Positions 9,642 to 21,234 of a DNA stretch of 45,153 nucleotides are shown piece by piece. Under the pieces are notes generated by a model. The model was not told where the DNA came from. It did not search any database and saw only the letters and a list, made by a program, of their open reading frames with translations. The position numbers and the translations under genes are program-made. Every line of letters begins with the position of its first letter. Positions within the stretch are counted from its first letter, which is position 1. This DNA is from Paenibacillus sp. JCM 18996 (GTDB lineage Bacteria > Bacillota > Bacilli > Paenibacillales > NBRC-103111): NCBI GenBank assembly GCA_001313085.1, contig BBFE01000032.1:1-45153 (forward strand), read 5' to 3'.

Positions 9642-10735
9642 ATGAATAAAACGAAATTATCCGCGCATCAATTATTTTCCTTAATAGTTTTATTTGAACT
9701 CGGAAGCGCGATCGTCGTCGGTGTGGGAAAGGAAGCAAAACAGGACGCATGGCTGGCTGTTCTGCTCGGTATGGTTGCTGGACTTGGCCTGTTTATGATT
9801 TACGGCTGGCTGCACAAACTTTATCCGGAGCTGAGCTTGAGCAATATTTTGGAAAAGGTGCTGGGCAAATGGTTAGGCCGTTTGCTTGGCGTTCTGTATA
9901 TCCTTTATTTTCTTTACATTTCTTGTCGGCTGCTCAGGGATTTCGGAGCGCTCTTGTTAACGGCTGCTTTACCCGAGACCCCTATCTATATTGTTACTTT
10001 CATGATGGCTCTCGTGATCGTCTACGCATCTTATTTAGGAATAGAAACGATAGGCAAAACCGGGGAGCTTTTATATATTTTTTACGATGATGTTGGGACT
10101 TGCGGGACTCGTGCTTATTTTGATATCCAATGTGATGAAAGCGGAGAATTTGATGCCTGTTTTGGAAAGAGGATGGAAGCCGGTTGTGAACGCAGCCTTT
10201 CCGCAGGTTTACACCTTCCCCTTTGGAGAGATGGTTATCTTCACTATGCTTATGCCTTATTTGCACGATCCCCGTCGAGCCATCCAGACAGGACTTAAGG
10301 GGATGCTGCTGAGCGGACTCATCCTGACGCTGATGAGCGTAATTTATATAGGTGTCCTTGGTGTCTACGGGATGGAGAACGCGGTCTTTCCGCTGTTAAA
10401 AAATGACCGCCCGAATCCAGGTTGGAGACTTCATCCAGCATTTGGAATCTATTGCGCTTGTCATATTGATTGTCGGAGGATTTCTCAAATGCCTCCTCTT
10501 TTTTTTACGGGGCCGGAATCGGTTTGAACGGGTTTATTCCTTCTAAGAAAGGACGCGCGTACATTTACCCGGTGACCGGGATCGCCATATGGATGAGTTC
10601 CCATTTCATAGCGCGCAGCTTCCCGGAACATCTCAGGATCGGCTGAAGATCGTGCCGCTGTATGTACATCTTCCTTTTCAAACTGTTATCCCGGTTCTTC
10701 TGCTGATTGTGGCGAAGATCAGAAAACGATCCTGA
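9642..10735 (+). CDS. gerKB: Spore germination permease GerB family (GerKB-like), frameshifted
   Basis: First gene of a germinant receptor operon. The N-terminus (KLSAHQLFSLIVLFELGSAIV, then KEAKQDAWLAVLLGM) and helices through IETIGKTGELLYIF are typical of GerKB. The frame shifts near 10080 at a T-rich stretch into MLGLAGLVLILISN, LMPVLERGWKPV and FPFGEMVIFTMLMPYL, and again near 10420 and 10620. The C-terminus VIPVLLLIVAKIRKRS stops at 10735. About 364 residues after repair. The family forms the membrane part that senses small germinants; which one is not readable from sequence. Confidence 0.8.
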
Positions 10736-10762
10736 ATACTTGCACAGAAGGAAGGGAACCGC

Positions 10763-12326
10763 ATGAATTATTTTTTTTAAAAGGAAAGCTAAACGATACC
10801 CGTCTTCAAAAAAAAGCGGCACAATTAAGCAATCCCGCGACCGGCAACCTTTAACTTGCAATATCACCGATACTGTGGACCGCATCCGCGAGAGTTTTAA
10901 GGACATGGACGATCTTATTGTAAGAGAAACCCGGCTGGCCGCGTTTCCGGATATCCGGCTTGCACTGGTCTACATTAAGGGTATGTCTGATACCGCTTCT
11001 CTGCAGCAGGGTTTTCTGTCGGAACGAGGCGCGCGGCCCCATCCTGATGCGTTTATCGATCAAGATGTCGTGGATTACATCAAAGAAGCCGTCCTTAACC
11101 TGTCGGAAACAGAAGAAATCCGTGATTTCGATGCGCTGAACACGGCCATTATGTCGGGAGACGCGGTGATTCTCGCGGAAGGCCATGCATTGGCACTCGC
11201 TGTCGGAATGAAAGGCGGGGACAGGCGGGGAGTGGAGGAACCGAACACGCAGTCGGTCATCCGCGGTCCGCGGCAGGGCTTCACGGAGACGATCGGCATC
11301 AATACCACATTGGTGCGGCGTATAATCAAAGACACCCGGCTCCGGATGGAAAGCAGGCAGCTCGGCAGGATCACAAAGACCAAAGTAGTGACGATGTACA
11401 TTCAAGCATTGCCAATGACAGTGTTCTTGAAGAAGTCCGCTCCCGCATGGACAAGATTGATATCGAAGCCGTTTTGGAAAGCGGCTATATTGAGGAGCTG
11501 GTACAGGAAACGAAATTTACTCCCTTTCCTACGGTATTCAATACCGAACGTCCGGATGTCGCAGCAGCTTGGCTGCTGGAAGGCCGTGTAGCGATTTTTT
11601 GTTGACGGGACCCCGTTCGTGCTGCTCGTTCCGGCTCTGTTCGGCCAATTCTTTAACGCTCCGGAAGATTATTATCAGCGTGCCGATTTCGCCACACTTT
11701 TGCGCCTGCTGAGATATTTAAGCTTGTTTATCGCATTACTCGCGCCTTCCATTTACATTACCTTTACCACTTTTCACCAGGAATTATTGCCGACTACCCT
11801 ATTGGTCAGCTTGGCTGGACAGAGGGAGGGAGTGCCTTTTCCTGCGTTTGTCGAGGCGCTGATGATGGAAATTACTTTCGAGATTTTGCGGGAAGCGGGG
11901 GTCAGGATGCCTAAAACAATCGGCCAGTCCGTATCCATTGTAGGCACTCTGGTCATCGGCCAGTCGGCGGTAGAAGCGGGCATAGTCTCTCCTGCCATGG
12001 TGATCGTCGTTGCCATTACGGCGATTGCCAACTTTGTTATTCCCGCATTCAGTATGGGGATTTCCATTCGTATGTTACGTATGGCGATGATGGGACTCGC
12101 TGCTTCTTTTGGCCTGTTCGGCTTGATTCTTGGCGTGATCGCGCTCATTCTTCACTTGTGCAGTCTGCAGTCATTCGGCGTTTCTTATATGTCGCCTTTT
12201 GCACCGTTGGTTCCAGCGGAGCTGAAAGATTCCATCATCCGCCTGCCCAGAAGGATCAAATTGTTCGGTTCCGGCTCCACCGGCAAGAAAAAAGTCCGCC
12301 AGAAGACAGAAGGGCACGATCCCTAG
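10763..12326 (+). CDS. gerKA: Spore germination protein GerA family (GerKA-like), frameshifted
   Basis: A subunit of the germinant receptor: a soluble N-terminal region of about 250 residues followed by a membrane region. Family landmarks are DIRLALVYIKGM, FTETIGINTTLVRRIIKD, ERPDVAAAWLLEGRVAI, LPTTLLVSLAGQREGVPFP and MPKTIGQSVSIVGTLVIGQSAV. Start ATG 10763 behind AGAAGGAAGGG. A T8 run (10771-10778) and an A8 run (10808-10815) disrupt the first 20 codons; six in each gives a continuous frame. Further breaks are near 11400 and at the T6 run near 11596. Stop at 12326. The gene follows gerKB by 27 bases and precedes gerKC by 21. Confidence 0.85.
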
Positions 12327-12347
12327 TCCGGAAGAGGAGAAGCGGCC

Positions 12348-13569
12348 ATGAAATTGTTCCTTCGTTCTTTCCCCATCCTGATGCTGTTGTCTTTCACGCT
12401 TACCGGATGCTGGAGCCGCAGAGAGCTCAATCAGCTGGCCATAGCCGCAGCGGTTGGCATCGATAAGACGGGCAGTCAATATGAAGTTTCCTCGCAAATC
12501 GTAAATCCCGGAGAAATTGCGAAACAAAAGGGAGCGGGAGGGAGGGCGCCGGTCGTTACTTATTCAACAAACGGGGCCACGGTGCTGCAGGCATTGCGGA
12601 GAATGACCACCGAATCGCCCAGAAAAAATCTATTTTGCCCACTTGCGGATCATTGTCATTGGAGAGGAATTGGCGAAGGAGGGAATTGCCGAAATGTTGG
12701 ACTTTCTTGTAAGAGATCAGGAGGTGCGGGGGGATTTCTATGTCGTTATTGCCAAAGGAGGAAAAAACGGCGAAAGAAATATTGAGCACCTTCACGACAT
12801 TGGAAAAAAGTACCTGCTAACCATCTGTTCACTTCTTTAGAAATGTCGGAAAGAAAATGGGCCGCCACCGGGAAAATCACTTTAAATGAGCTGATTTCGA
12901 ATATCATAACCGAGGGAAGGCATCCGGTCCTGACGGGAATTGAAATTAGAGGAAACAGTAAGATAGGCACCAGCAAAGAGAATACGCAAAATGCGAAAAC
13001 GCCTGCCGTTCTGCGCTATTCAGGAATGGCGGTTTTTTTAAACACGATAAACTGATCGGCTGGTTAAACGAGCAGGAAAGCAAAGGGTACAACTACACCC
13101 AGGGCCATGTGCAGAGCACCGTAGTCGTCTATGCTTGTCCCGAAGGCGGCGGAGGAACGATGTCAACGGAAGTGGTCCGTACGAAAAAAACCGTCAAGAG
13201 CAGGATGGTGAACGGAAAACCGGTGATCAACGTCAAAATCAAGGGCGAGGGGATCGTGGGGGAATCCGGATGCAAGATCGATATGACCAAACCGGAGACG
13301 ATCAGCGAATTGGAAAGAAAAAACGAATGAGGATATAGAAGGCAAAATCCAGCAAGCGATCAATGTCATAAAAAAAGAAGTACAAATCGGACATTTTCGG
13401 ATTCGGGGAAGTCGTTCACCGGTCCTATCCGAAAGCCTGGAAGGAATTAAAGAATGATTGGGATGAACAAATAGGGAGTCTTGAGGTCAATGTGGATGTG
13501 GATATCAAAATCAGACGCTTGGGCACCATTACCCAATCCATTGAACAAAAAAATAAAGGAGTAAGCTGA
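12348..13569 (+). CDS. gerKC: Germination lipoprotein GerC family (GerKC-like), frameshifted
   Basis: C subunit of the receptor, a lipoprotein on the outer face of the spore inner membrane. Signal peptide with lipobox LTGC at residues 18-21, followed by WSRRELNQ and AAVGIDKTG as in most Ger(x)C proteins. The C-terminal domain has FGFGEVVHRSYPKAWKELK and DVDIKIRRLGTI. The frame breaks at an A6 run near 12623, near 12800, at T7 (13033-13039), A6 (near 13318) and A7 (near 13370). Shortening each by one or two restores about 400 residues, normal for the family. Its stop overlaps the next start (TGATG). Confidence 0.85.
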
Positions 13570-13799
13570 TGTGGGTCACCGGAGCAATACTGGCAGTGGC
13601 TGCGGTAATTATATATCTGGAAGTGCCGCGGCTGGCGAAGGATAAATTGAAAAAAAGAGATGTGGTGCTTTTTTTTATTCTGCTTATTGCCGGAGCATGC
13701 TTAAGCATTGCCCTCGGCATGAATGCGCCTGTTCCCAATCCCATAGATTGGCTGGCTTTTGTGTTTGGGCCGATGACGGTGAAACTTCTGGGGCGGTAA
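13569..13799 (+). CDS. Small two-helix membrane protein of the ger operon
   Basis: A 76-residue protein with an N-terminal hydrophobic helix (residues 3-20), a basic stretch (KDKLKKRD), a second helix (residues 31-50) and a short tail. It starts on the ATG that overlaps the gerKC stop, so it is translated with the receptor genes. Small two-helix D-type proteins are known beside ger operons in Bacillus (GerD-like subunits such as GerVD/GerUD); the assignment here rests on position and topology, not on a motif. The frame is intact. Confidence 0.65.
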   Translation: MWVTGAILAVAAVIIYLEVPRLAKDKLKKRDVVLFFILLIAGACLSIALGMNAPVPNPIDWLAFVFGPMTVKLLGR

Positions 13800-13857
13800 A
13801 CAGTCGGAAAGCCCGCAAAGGGGAAGAATTTAGTTTCCAAATCATCCCTTCTTTTGA

Positions 13858-13936
13858 TATAATAAGAATTAACAAGTTAAGCGCTTAACTGAAATGGGTT
13901 AAGCGCTGTTAAACACCCTGAATGTAACCGCTTACC
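13858..13936 (+). promoter_or_regulatory. iol promoter -10 and downstream operators
   Basis: TATAAT at 13858-13863 is a good -10 element; the -35 is weak (TTTCCA region near 13834-13839). Just downstream lie a perfect palindrome GTTAAGCGCTTAAC (13876-13889), a degenerate copy GTTAAGCGCTGTTAA (13898-13912), and TGTAACCGCTTACC (13923-13936), which matches the CcpA cre consensus except at the last base. Operators after the start point suggest road-block repression by the LacI protein encoded at the operon end and by CcpA. Confidence 0.6.
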
Positions 13937-13976
13937 AATACGGTTCCTTAAACTTTCGGAAAGTAGGGATGGCAGG

Positions 13977-15837
13977 ATGAGCACGATTCGGCTTACGATG
14001 GCCCAGGCGCTGCTGCGCTTCCTGGACAGGCAGTACATCTCCATAGACGGGCAGGAGACTAGATTTGTGAAAGGAGTCATGGGCATATTCGGACATGGCA
14101 ATGTGACGGGGATCGGCGAGGCTTTGGAGCGAGCCGCAGGGGATCTGCTGTTCATTCAGGGCAAGAATGAACAGGGAATGGTCCATGCGGCGGCTGCTTT
14201 CGCCAAGCAGAACAACCGCAGGCAGATCTTCGCCTGTACGACGTCGATTGGGCCGGGAGCGTTAAACATGATAACCGCAGCCGCGACGGCAACGGTCAAC
14301 CGGATCCCGGTGCTGCTTCTTCCGGGCGACAATTTTGCCTCAAGGCAGCCCGACCCGGTACTGCAGCAGTTGGAAGTGGCCGGCGACTATACGGTTTCGG
14401 CGACCGACCGTTTAAGGGAGTGAGCAAGTATTGGGACCGCATCGTGCGTCCCGAGCAGCTGATGACGGCCGCGGTGCAGGCTATGCGGGTGCTGACGGAC
14501 CGGCGGAGACGGGGGCCGTGACGCTTGCGCTGCCGCAGGACGTCCAGGCGGAAGCGTACGATTATCCTGCAGCCTTCTTCGAGAAGAAGGTGCACTATAT
14601 TGACCGCAGGCCGCCTGCGGCGGATGCGGTGAAGCGGGCGGCGGAGCTGATCGCCGGCAGCAAAAGGCCGCTGATCGTGTCGGGCGGCGGCACGCTTTAT
14701 TCTTCCGCGGAGCGTGAGCTCACGGAATTCGCGGAAGCGTTCGGCATTCCCGTGGCGGAGACACAGGCAGGCAAGAGCGCTTTGCCATGGGGCCACCGGT
14801 TGAACGTCGGCGCGGTCGGAGTGACAGGCTCGCTTGCGGCGAACCTGTTGGCCAAAGAGGCGGATCTCATCATCGGGGTCGGCACCAGGTACTCGGATTT
14901 TACTACGGCGTCGAAATCCGCGTTCGCGAATCCGGGTGTCCGGTTTGTGAACATCAATATAAGCGGTTTTGATTCGGCAAAGCTGAACGGGGAGCCATTA
15001 CCGCGGATGCCAAAGAAGCGATCAGCGCACTTGGGAAAGCGCTGTCATCATCGAATTATCGAAGCGGATACGAAGCGTCGGAGATGTGTCGGCTCAAGGA
15101 GCAGTGGGACCGGGAGGTGGACCGCTTATACGGCCTGGAGCACGGCGAAGGATTGGCCCAGACGAGGGCGCTCGGCGTGATCAACGAGACCATCGATCCG
15201 TCGGCAGTGATCGTCTGCGCCGCCGGCAGCCTGCCCGGCGACCTGCACCGGCTGTGGAGCCGACTGCGCCAAAGACGTATCACATGGAATACGGCTTCTC
15301 CTGTATGGGATACGAGGTCAGCGGAGCGTTCGGCGCCGCCTTGGCCGAGCCGGCCCGCGAGGTTTACGCGCTTGTTGGGGACGGCAGCTACCTGATGCTG
15401 CATTCCGAGCTCGTTACGAGCCTTCAGGAAGGGCGCAAAATTACGGTGCTGCTGTTCAACAACCACGGGTTCCAATGCATCCACAACCTGCAGAGGGGCC
15501 ACGGCAGCGATGGCTTCGGCAACGAATTCCGCTACCGGGAAGAGGCCGTCGGTACCTATACGGGCGGCTATCTGCCGATCGATTTCGTGTCGCATGCCCG
15601 CAGCTGGGAGCCAAGGCATACAAAGCGGAAACGGCGGAACAGCTCAGGGACGCGCTGCAGCAGGCCAGACAGGAGCAGGTGACCACCTTGGTAGAGATCC
15701 CTGTTGTGCCGGGAACGAACACGGACGGCTACGAGTCCTGGTGGCAGGTCGGCGTGCCGGAAGTATCCGTAAGCGGCAAGGTTCTGGAAGCGTACGAAGA
15801 GATGAAAGCCCGCATTCAGGCGGCCAGGAGCTTTTAA
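13977..15837 (+). CDS. iolD: IolD, trihydroxycyclohexane-1,2-dione hydrolase, frameshifted
   Basis: Thiamine-diphosphate enzyme that opens the ring of 3D-(3,5/4)-trihydroxycyclohexane-1,2-dione to 5-deoxyglucuronate in inositol breakdown. The N-terminal PYR domain has [13 protein letters not shown] and the contact Glu region [12 protein letters not shown]; the C-terminal domain has [12 protein letters not shown] and FNNHGF, the GDG-(N)24-N ThDP motif. Breaks are near 14415, near 14503 (one C lost), 14995, 15265 and 15605; between them the protein follows B. subtilis IolD closely. Start ATG 13977 gives [16 protein letters not shown]. About 620 residues after repair. Confidence 0.92.
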
Positions 15838-15857
15838 ACATAAAGGAGGACATACCG

Positions 15858-16768
15858 ATGCTAGAGCTGCCGTTTAAGCTGGGCATCCATCCGATCAATT
15901 GGGTCGGAGAGGATGTCAAGGAGCATGGCGAGGGCACCCGTTACGAGCAAATATTGGACGACATCCGGCTGCTTGGACTGACCGGAACGGAAATGGGACG
16001 AAAGTACCCCGCAGACACCGAAACGTTGAAGCGGGAGCTGTCGAAGCGGGGCATCCAGCTGGTTTCGCAGTGGAAGTCGGTGCTGTTCTCCGATCCAGCT
16101 TTTCGCGAAGAAGAACTGAAAGCATACCGCAAGCATGCGGAGTTTCTAACGGAAATGGGCAGCACGGTGATCAGCACGGCGGAGGTGGGCGGCTCGCTGC
16201 ATTTCGATCCCCGCCGTACTTCCCATGAAAAGAAGTGCTGCGCCTGGGCGAAGCGGGCTGGCAGAGTCTGGCGGAAGGTCTGAACGCCGCCGGCGCGATT
16301 GCGCAGGAATACGGCTTGAAGCTGACCTACCATCACCATGGGGGGACGGTCGTGGAGCAGCCGGAGGAGATTGACCGCCTGATGGAGCTGACCGATCCTT
16401 CGCTCGTCTACCTGCTGTTCGACACCGGCCACGCCTATTACGGCGGCGCGCAGCCTCTGGATGTGCTGCGCAAGCATTATGACCGGATCGCTTACATCCA
16501 TTTAAAGGATATCCGGCAGGAGGTGCTGGACGAGGCCAGGGCTGAGCGGGCCAACTTTATCACCTGCATCCGCAAAGGGGTCTTTACGGTGCCGGGAGAC
16601 GGCTGCCTCGATTTCGCCCCGGTTTTCCGGGAGCTGCTTCAGCGTGGATACAACGGATGGGCGATGCTGGAAGGCGAGCAGGATCCGGCGGAGCATAACC
16701 CTTACGAATACGCCAAAAGATCGCTGGAGTATATCGAGTCTCTCATTTCACAGGAAAGAAGGTCCTAG
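15858..16768 (+). CDS. iolE: IolE, inosose dehydratase, frameshifted
   Basis: Converts 2-keto-myo-inositol (inosose) to the trihydroxycyclohexane-dione used by IolD. It is a TIM-barrel metalloenzyme: LGIHPINWVGED at the start, YHHHGGTVVEQPEEID in the middle, FDTGHAYYGG and YIHLKDIR as metal-site segments, and AMLEGEQDPAEHNPYEYA near the end. Start ATG 15858 follows AAAGGAGGA, 20 bases after iolD. One break near 16229 is cured by one extra A in GAAAAGAAG, giving EVLRLGEAGW. About 303 residues, as expected. Confidence 0.9.
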
Positions 16769-16770
16769 CC

Positions 16771-17811
16771 ATGACTTATGTACCCTTTTCGGCGGAAAAG
16801 CCGCTGGATTTTGTCGCTGTCGGCCGGCTGTGCATCGATTTGAACGCCAATGAAATCCACCGTCCCATGGAAGAAACGATGACGTTTACGAAATATGTCG
16901 GCGGTTCTCCGGCGAATATAACGATCGGCATGGCCAGATTGGGAATGAGCACCGCCTTTATCGGCAAAATTGCGGACGACCAGATGGGCCGCTTCATCGA
17001 AGCTTACCTGCGCCGCAATAACATCCGCACCTCCAATGTAGTGACCGATCATACCGGAGCGGTCACGGGGCTCGCTTTTACGGAAATCAAGAGCCCGACG
17101 GACTGCAGCATCCTGATGTACCGCGATAACGCGGCCGATCTCTTGCTAACGCCTGCCGAAGTGCAGGAACCGCTGATCGCGCAGTCGAAGGTGCTGCTGA
17201 TCTCAGGCACCGCTCTCGCCCAAAGCCCGTCCCGGGAGGCGGTGTTCCAGGCGCTGAGCTACGCAGGAAGCACGGGGCCGTGATTGTTTTTGACCTGGAT
17301 TACCGGCCTTATACGTGGACTTCTCCCGAAGAAACGGCGGTTTACTACAACCTGGCTGCCGAAAAAATGCGACATCATCCTCGGCACACGGGAAGAGTTC
17401 GACATGATGGAGCGGTTTGACGGCAACACGGAGCACAGTGACCAGGTGACGGCGGGCAAATGGTTCGATTACTCGGCCAAGATCGTTATCATCAAGCACG
17501 GCAAGGAAGGTTCGATCGCTTACACACGGGACGGGGCCGGCCACAAAGCGAAGAGCTTCCCGGCCAAGGTCGTCAAGACGTTCGGTGCGGGAGATTCCTA
17601 CGCCGCAGGCTTTCTCTATGGCGTAATGCAGGGCTGGCCGATTGAACGATGCATGGAATTCGGCAGCGCTGCCGCCTGCATCGTCATTTCCAGCCACAGC
17701 TGCTCGGACGCCATGCCGACAGCCGAACAGGTGCACGATTATATCGACCGCTGCAATCGCGGAGAGATTACGGATGAGTCCGTCCAAATGAAAGGGGAAC
17801 CTGCACGATGA
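16771..17811 (+). CDS. iolC: IolC, 5-dehydro-2-deoxygluconokinase, frameshifted
   Basis: PfkB-family kinase that phosphorylates 2-deoxy-5-keto-D-gluconate before aldol cleavage. The N-terminus has [13 protein letters not shown] and the [15 protein letters not shown] substrate motif; the C-terminus has the PfkB signature [16 protein letters not shown] with the catalytic Asp. The frame breaks near 17270 (one base lost) and at an A6 run near 17362 that fits with five. The linking segment [13 protein letters not shown] is read in the second frame. The last 4 bases overlap iolA, so translation is coupled. Confidence 0.9.
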
Positions 17812-19259
17812 CACAGCCGCAAACTTTGAAAAAACTGGATTGGAGGCAGTGGACGCCATCCGTGTCCTCCAATAGCGAGCCTGTATACAACCCGGCAACG
17901 GAGGAAGTTTTGGCTTATGTCCCTATGTCCGGCAAAGAGGATGTCGATCGGGCCGTAAGCGCGGCCAAAGAAGCTTTCAATACCTGGAGCCGCACTCCGG
18001 TTCCGCGACGTGCCCGCATCTTGTTCAAGTACCAGCAGCTGCTGGTCGGGCACTGGGAGGAGCTTGCGAGGCTGGTCACGCTTGAGAACGGCAAAAGCTA
18101 CAACGAGGCACACGGCGAAGTGCTGCGCGGCATCGAATGCGTCGAATTTGCGGCAGGAGTGCCTACGCTGATGATGGGCAAGCAGCTGCCGGATATCGCC
18201 ACCAACCTGGAATCCGGTATGTACCGGTACCCGGTCGGGGTGGTGGGCGGCATAACGCCGTTTAACTTCCCGATGATGGTGCCGTGCTGGATGTTTCCGC
18301 TGGCTGTCGCCTGCGGCAATACATTCGTGCTGAAGCCGTCGGAGCGCACCCCGCTTCTAGCGAACCGGCTTGCGGAGCTGTTCAGGGAAGCCGGCCTGCC
18401 GGACGGTGTGCTGAACATCGTACACGGCGCGCATGATGTGGTGAACGGCATCCTTGAGCATAAGGACATTAAAGCCGTCTCCTTCGTCGGCTCTCAACCG
18501 GTGGCGGAATACGTGTATAAAACCGCTTCATCCCACGGCAAGCGGGTCCAGGCGCTCGCGGGCGCAAGAACCACTCCATCGTCATGCCGGATGCGGACCT
18601 TGACAGCACCGTGACGCAAATCATCAGCGCCGCCTTCGGTTCGGCGGGTGAGCGCTGCATGGCCTGCTCCGTAGTAGTGGCCGTCGGCAATATTGGCGAC
18701 AAGCTTGTCGACAAGCTGGTGCAGGCGGCGGGCGAACTTACGATCGGCAACGGCCTGGACGAAGGCGTGTTCCTGGGTCCGGTCATCCGCGCTCCGCACA
18801 AGGATCGTACGATCTCCTACATCGAAACGGGGGAAAAAGAAGGTGCTCTGCTTATCCGCGACGGTCGGAAAGACGCGACGTCGGACGAAAAGGGCTACTT
18901 TGTGGGGCCGACGATTTTTTTGACCGCGTGGAGCGGCATGAAAATTTGGGAGGATGAAATCTTTGCGCCGGTGCTCTCCATCGTGAGAGCCGACACGCTG
19001 GAGGAAGCGATTGAAGTGGCGAATCGTTCGGAGCTCGCTAACGGCGCCTGCCTGTTTACGAAGGACGGCAGCAATGTTCGCCTGTTCCGGGAAACCATCG
19101 ACGCCGGAATGCTTGGAATCAATCTGGGCGTACCTGCGCCGATGGCGTTCTTTCCTTTTTTCCGGCTGGAAGAAATCGTTCTATGGGGATCTGCACGCGA
19201 ACGGTTCGGACGGTGTGGATTTCTATACGCGCAAGAAGATGGTAACCGCCCGCTGGTAG
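17808..19259 (+). CDS. iolA: IolA, methylmalonate-semialdehyde dehydrogenase, frameshifted
   Basis: NAD- and CoA-dependent aldehyde dehydrogenase that turns malonate semialdehyde into acetyl-CoA, the last inositol step. [18 protein letters not shown] is the cofactor-binding region, [12 protein letters not shown] holds the catalytic Cys, and [15 protein letters not shown] is a conserved C-terminal motif. One base is missing near 18570 (AKNHSIV). At 18914-18920 a T7 run and a shortened G run nearby offset each other, so a six-residue stretch is misread although the frame stays open. A T6 run near 19156 breaks the tail, which ends [13 protein letters not shown] at 19259. Because of this, the open frame runs on into iolJ as a false fusion. 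Confidence 0.9.
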
Positions 19260-19312
19260 TGCCGACTTCAGCTAAAGATTTATCGAAATTTCCCCGGAAG
19301 GAGTGGAACGCC

Positions 19313-20191
19313 TTGGCGCTCGTTTCGATGAAAGCGATGCTGCAGCAGGCTTTGGACGGCGGATATGCCGTAGGCCAGTTTAATTTGAACAATCTTGAGT
19401 TTACGCAGGCGATTCTGCAGGGGGCGCAGGAAGAGAAAGCGCCGGTTATTCTGGGCGTCAGCGAGGCGTACATTCCGTATATGGGCGGGCTGCCTTGCAT
19501 AGCGGGGATGGTCCAAGCGCTGGCAGAGCATTACGATATCACGGTTCCTGTGGCGCTGCACCTGGACCATGGCTCCAGCTATGAAGTCTGCCTGCGGGCC
19601 ATTCATGCCGGTTTCACCTCTGTGATGATCGACGCTTCGCATCATCCGCTGGAGCGCAATATCGGTATCACGGAGCGCGTCACGGAAGCGGCGCACGCGC
19701 TGGGCGTCTCGGTGGAAGCCGAGCTCGGACGGATTACCGGCAGAGAGGACGATCTGGTGGTGGAAGAGGCGGAAGGGATGTACGCTGTGCCGGAGGAATG
19801 CCTGCGTATGGCGCGAGAGACCGGGATCGACTGCCTGGCTCCTGCGCTCGGATCGGTGCATGGACCTTATCGCGGACAGCCGAGGCTCGGCTTTGAGCGG
19901 ATGGGACAGATCCGGGAACTGACGGGCTTGCCCCTTGTGCTGCACGGCGGAAGCGGGCTGCCCGATGAGGAGATTCGCCAGGCGATCTCGATGGGCACCT
20001 GCAAGATTAATGTGAATACCGACAACCAAATGGCCTGTACCGCCGCCATCAGGCAATATTTGAACGGTCACCCGGAAGCTTACGATCCGCGCAATTACTT
20101 GATTCCGGCTCGGGAAGCGGTGAAAGCCTCGGTGATCTCGAAAATCCGTTTGTTCGGCTGTTCAGGCAAATCGGGAGGAAGCGAACAATGA
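19313..20191 (+). CDS. iolJ: IolJ, 6-phospho-5-dehydro-2-deoxy-D-gluconate aldolase
   Basis: Class II (zinc) aldolase that splits phosphorylated deoxy-keto-gluconate into dihydroxyacetone phosphate and malonate semialdehyde. Family motifs: [10 protein letters not shown] (metal-binding His), [18 protein letters not shown] and [14 protein letters not shown] (second metal His). The real start is TTG at 19313, nine bases after AAGGAG, giving ALVSMKAML like B. subtilis IolJ; the open frame extends upstream only because iolA is misread. Intact, about 292 residues. The stop overlaps the iolG start (ATGA). Confidence 0.9.
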   Translation: MALVSMKAMLQQALDGGYAVGQFNLNNLEFTQAILQGAQEEKAPVILGVSEAYIPYMGGLPCIAGMVQALAEHYDITVPVALHLDHGSSYEVCLRAIHAGFTSVMIDASHHPLERNIGITERVTEAAHALGVSVEAELGRITGREDDLVVEEAEGMYAVPEECLRMARETGIDCLAPALGSVHGPYRGQPRLGFERMGQIRELTGLPLVLHGGSGLPDEEIRQAISMGTCKINVNTDNQMACTAAIRQYLNGHPEAYDPRNYLIPAREAVKASVISKIRLFGCSGKSGGSEQ

Positions 20192-21234
20192 AAAAAGATC
20201 AAAATCGGAATTATCGGAGCAGGAAGAATCGGCAAAATTCACGCGGAAAATCTGCTGAAGCTGCCTGAGGCGGAGATTGCCGGAATCAGTGATTTGTATG
20301 CGGGCCCCGTTCTGGAAGCGTGGGCAGCCGAGCGCGGAATTCCTTTTGTAACCAAAGACAGTGCGGCCTTATCGCTCATACCGGAATCGATGCCGTGTTT
20401 ATTTGCTCCTCTACGGATACGCACGTTCCTTTGATCAAGCAGGCGGCGCAGGCAGGGAAGCATATTTTTTTGCGAAAAGCCGGTTAGCATGGACGTCGCG
20501 CAGACGGAAGAGGCGCTCGCAGAGGTGCTTAAGGCGGGAGTAAAACTGCAGATCGGCTTCAACCGGCGTTTCGACCATAATTTCAAGCGGGTCCGCGAAC
20601 TGGTGCAGGGAGGAACAATCGGGGAACCGCATATTGTGAAAATCACTTCCCGTGACCCCAATCCGCCTCATGAGGACTATATCAAGGTATCGGGCGGCAT
20701 TTTCATGGACATGATGATCCACGATTTCGATATGGCCCGTTATTTGTGCGGAAGCGAAGTTGAGGAAGTGTGGGCGCAGGGCGCGGTACTTATTAATTCA
20801 GTATTTGCCGAGCATGGCGATGTGGACACGGCGATTGTCACGCTGCGCTTTAAGAACGGCGCGCTCGGAGTGATCGACAACAGCAGGCAGGCGGTATACG
20901 GTTACGACCAGAGGGTGGAAGTGTTCGGCTCCAAAGGCAGTGTCGCGATCGCCAATGATCACCCGAACACCGCCGAAATCAGCACGGCAGAGGGGATTGT
21001 GCGCGACAAGCCGCTGCATTTTTTTTCCTGGAACGGTATAACGGAGCTTATGTGGAGGAAACGCAGAAGTTTATCGAATGTTTGCTGAAGGAGGAGCCTG
21101 TGCCCGTGAACGGATACGACGGAATCCAGGCGGAACGGATCGCTCTGGCGGCCAAGCTGTCCCTCAGCCTGGGAAGGCCGGTCAAAACGGGCGAGGTTTA
21201 TGATCTGCTCAAGCAAACGCTGGTAGAACAATGA
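20188..21234 (+). CDS. iolG: IolG, myo-inositol 2-dehydrogenase, frameshifted
   Basis: NAD-dependent oxidation of myo-inositol to inosose, the first step of the pathway. The Rossmann motif [15 protein letters not shown] appears once the A6 run at 20191-20196 is read as five. [11 protein letters not shown] (the catalytic Lys of the EKP motif) appears once T7 (20465-20471) is read as six. [18 protein letters not shown] supplies the conserved Asp and His. A further T-run break near 21020 gives [12 protein letters not shown]. Start ATG 20188 overlaps the iolJ stop. About 347 residues after repair. Confidence 0.9.

Noticed and set aside
18584..20191. A 535-residue fusion of an aldehyde dehydrogenase tail with an aldolase
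   Set aside because: The true iolA tail continues in another frame to 19259 and iolJ has its own RBS and TTG start at 19313, so the fusion is caused by a T-run error near 19156.
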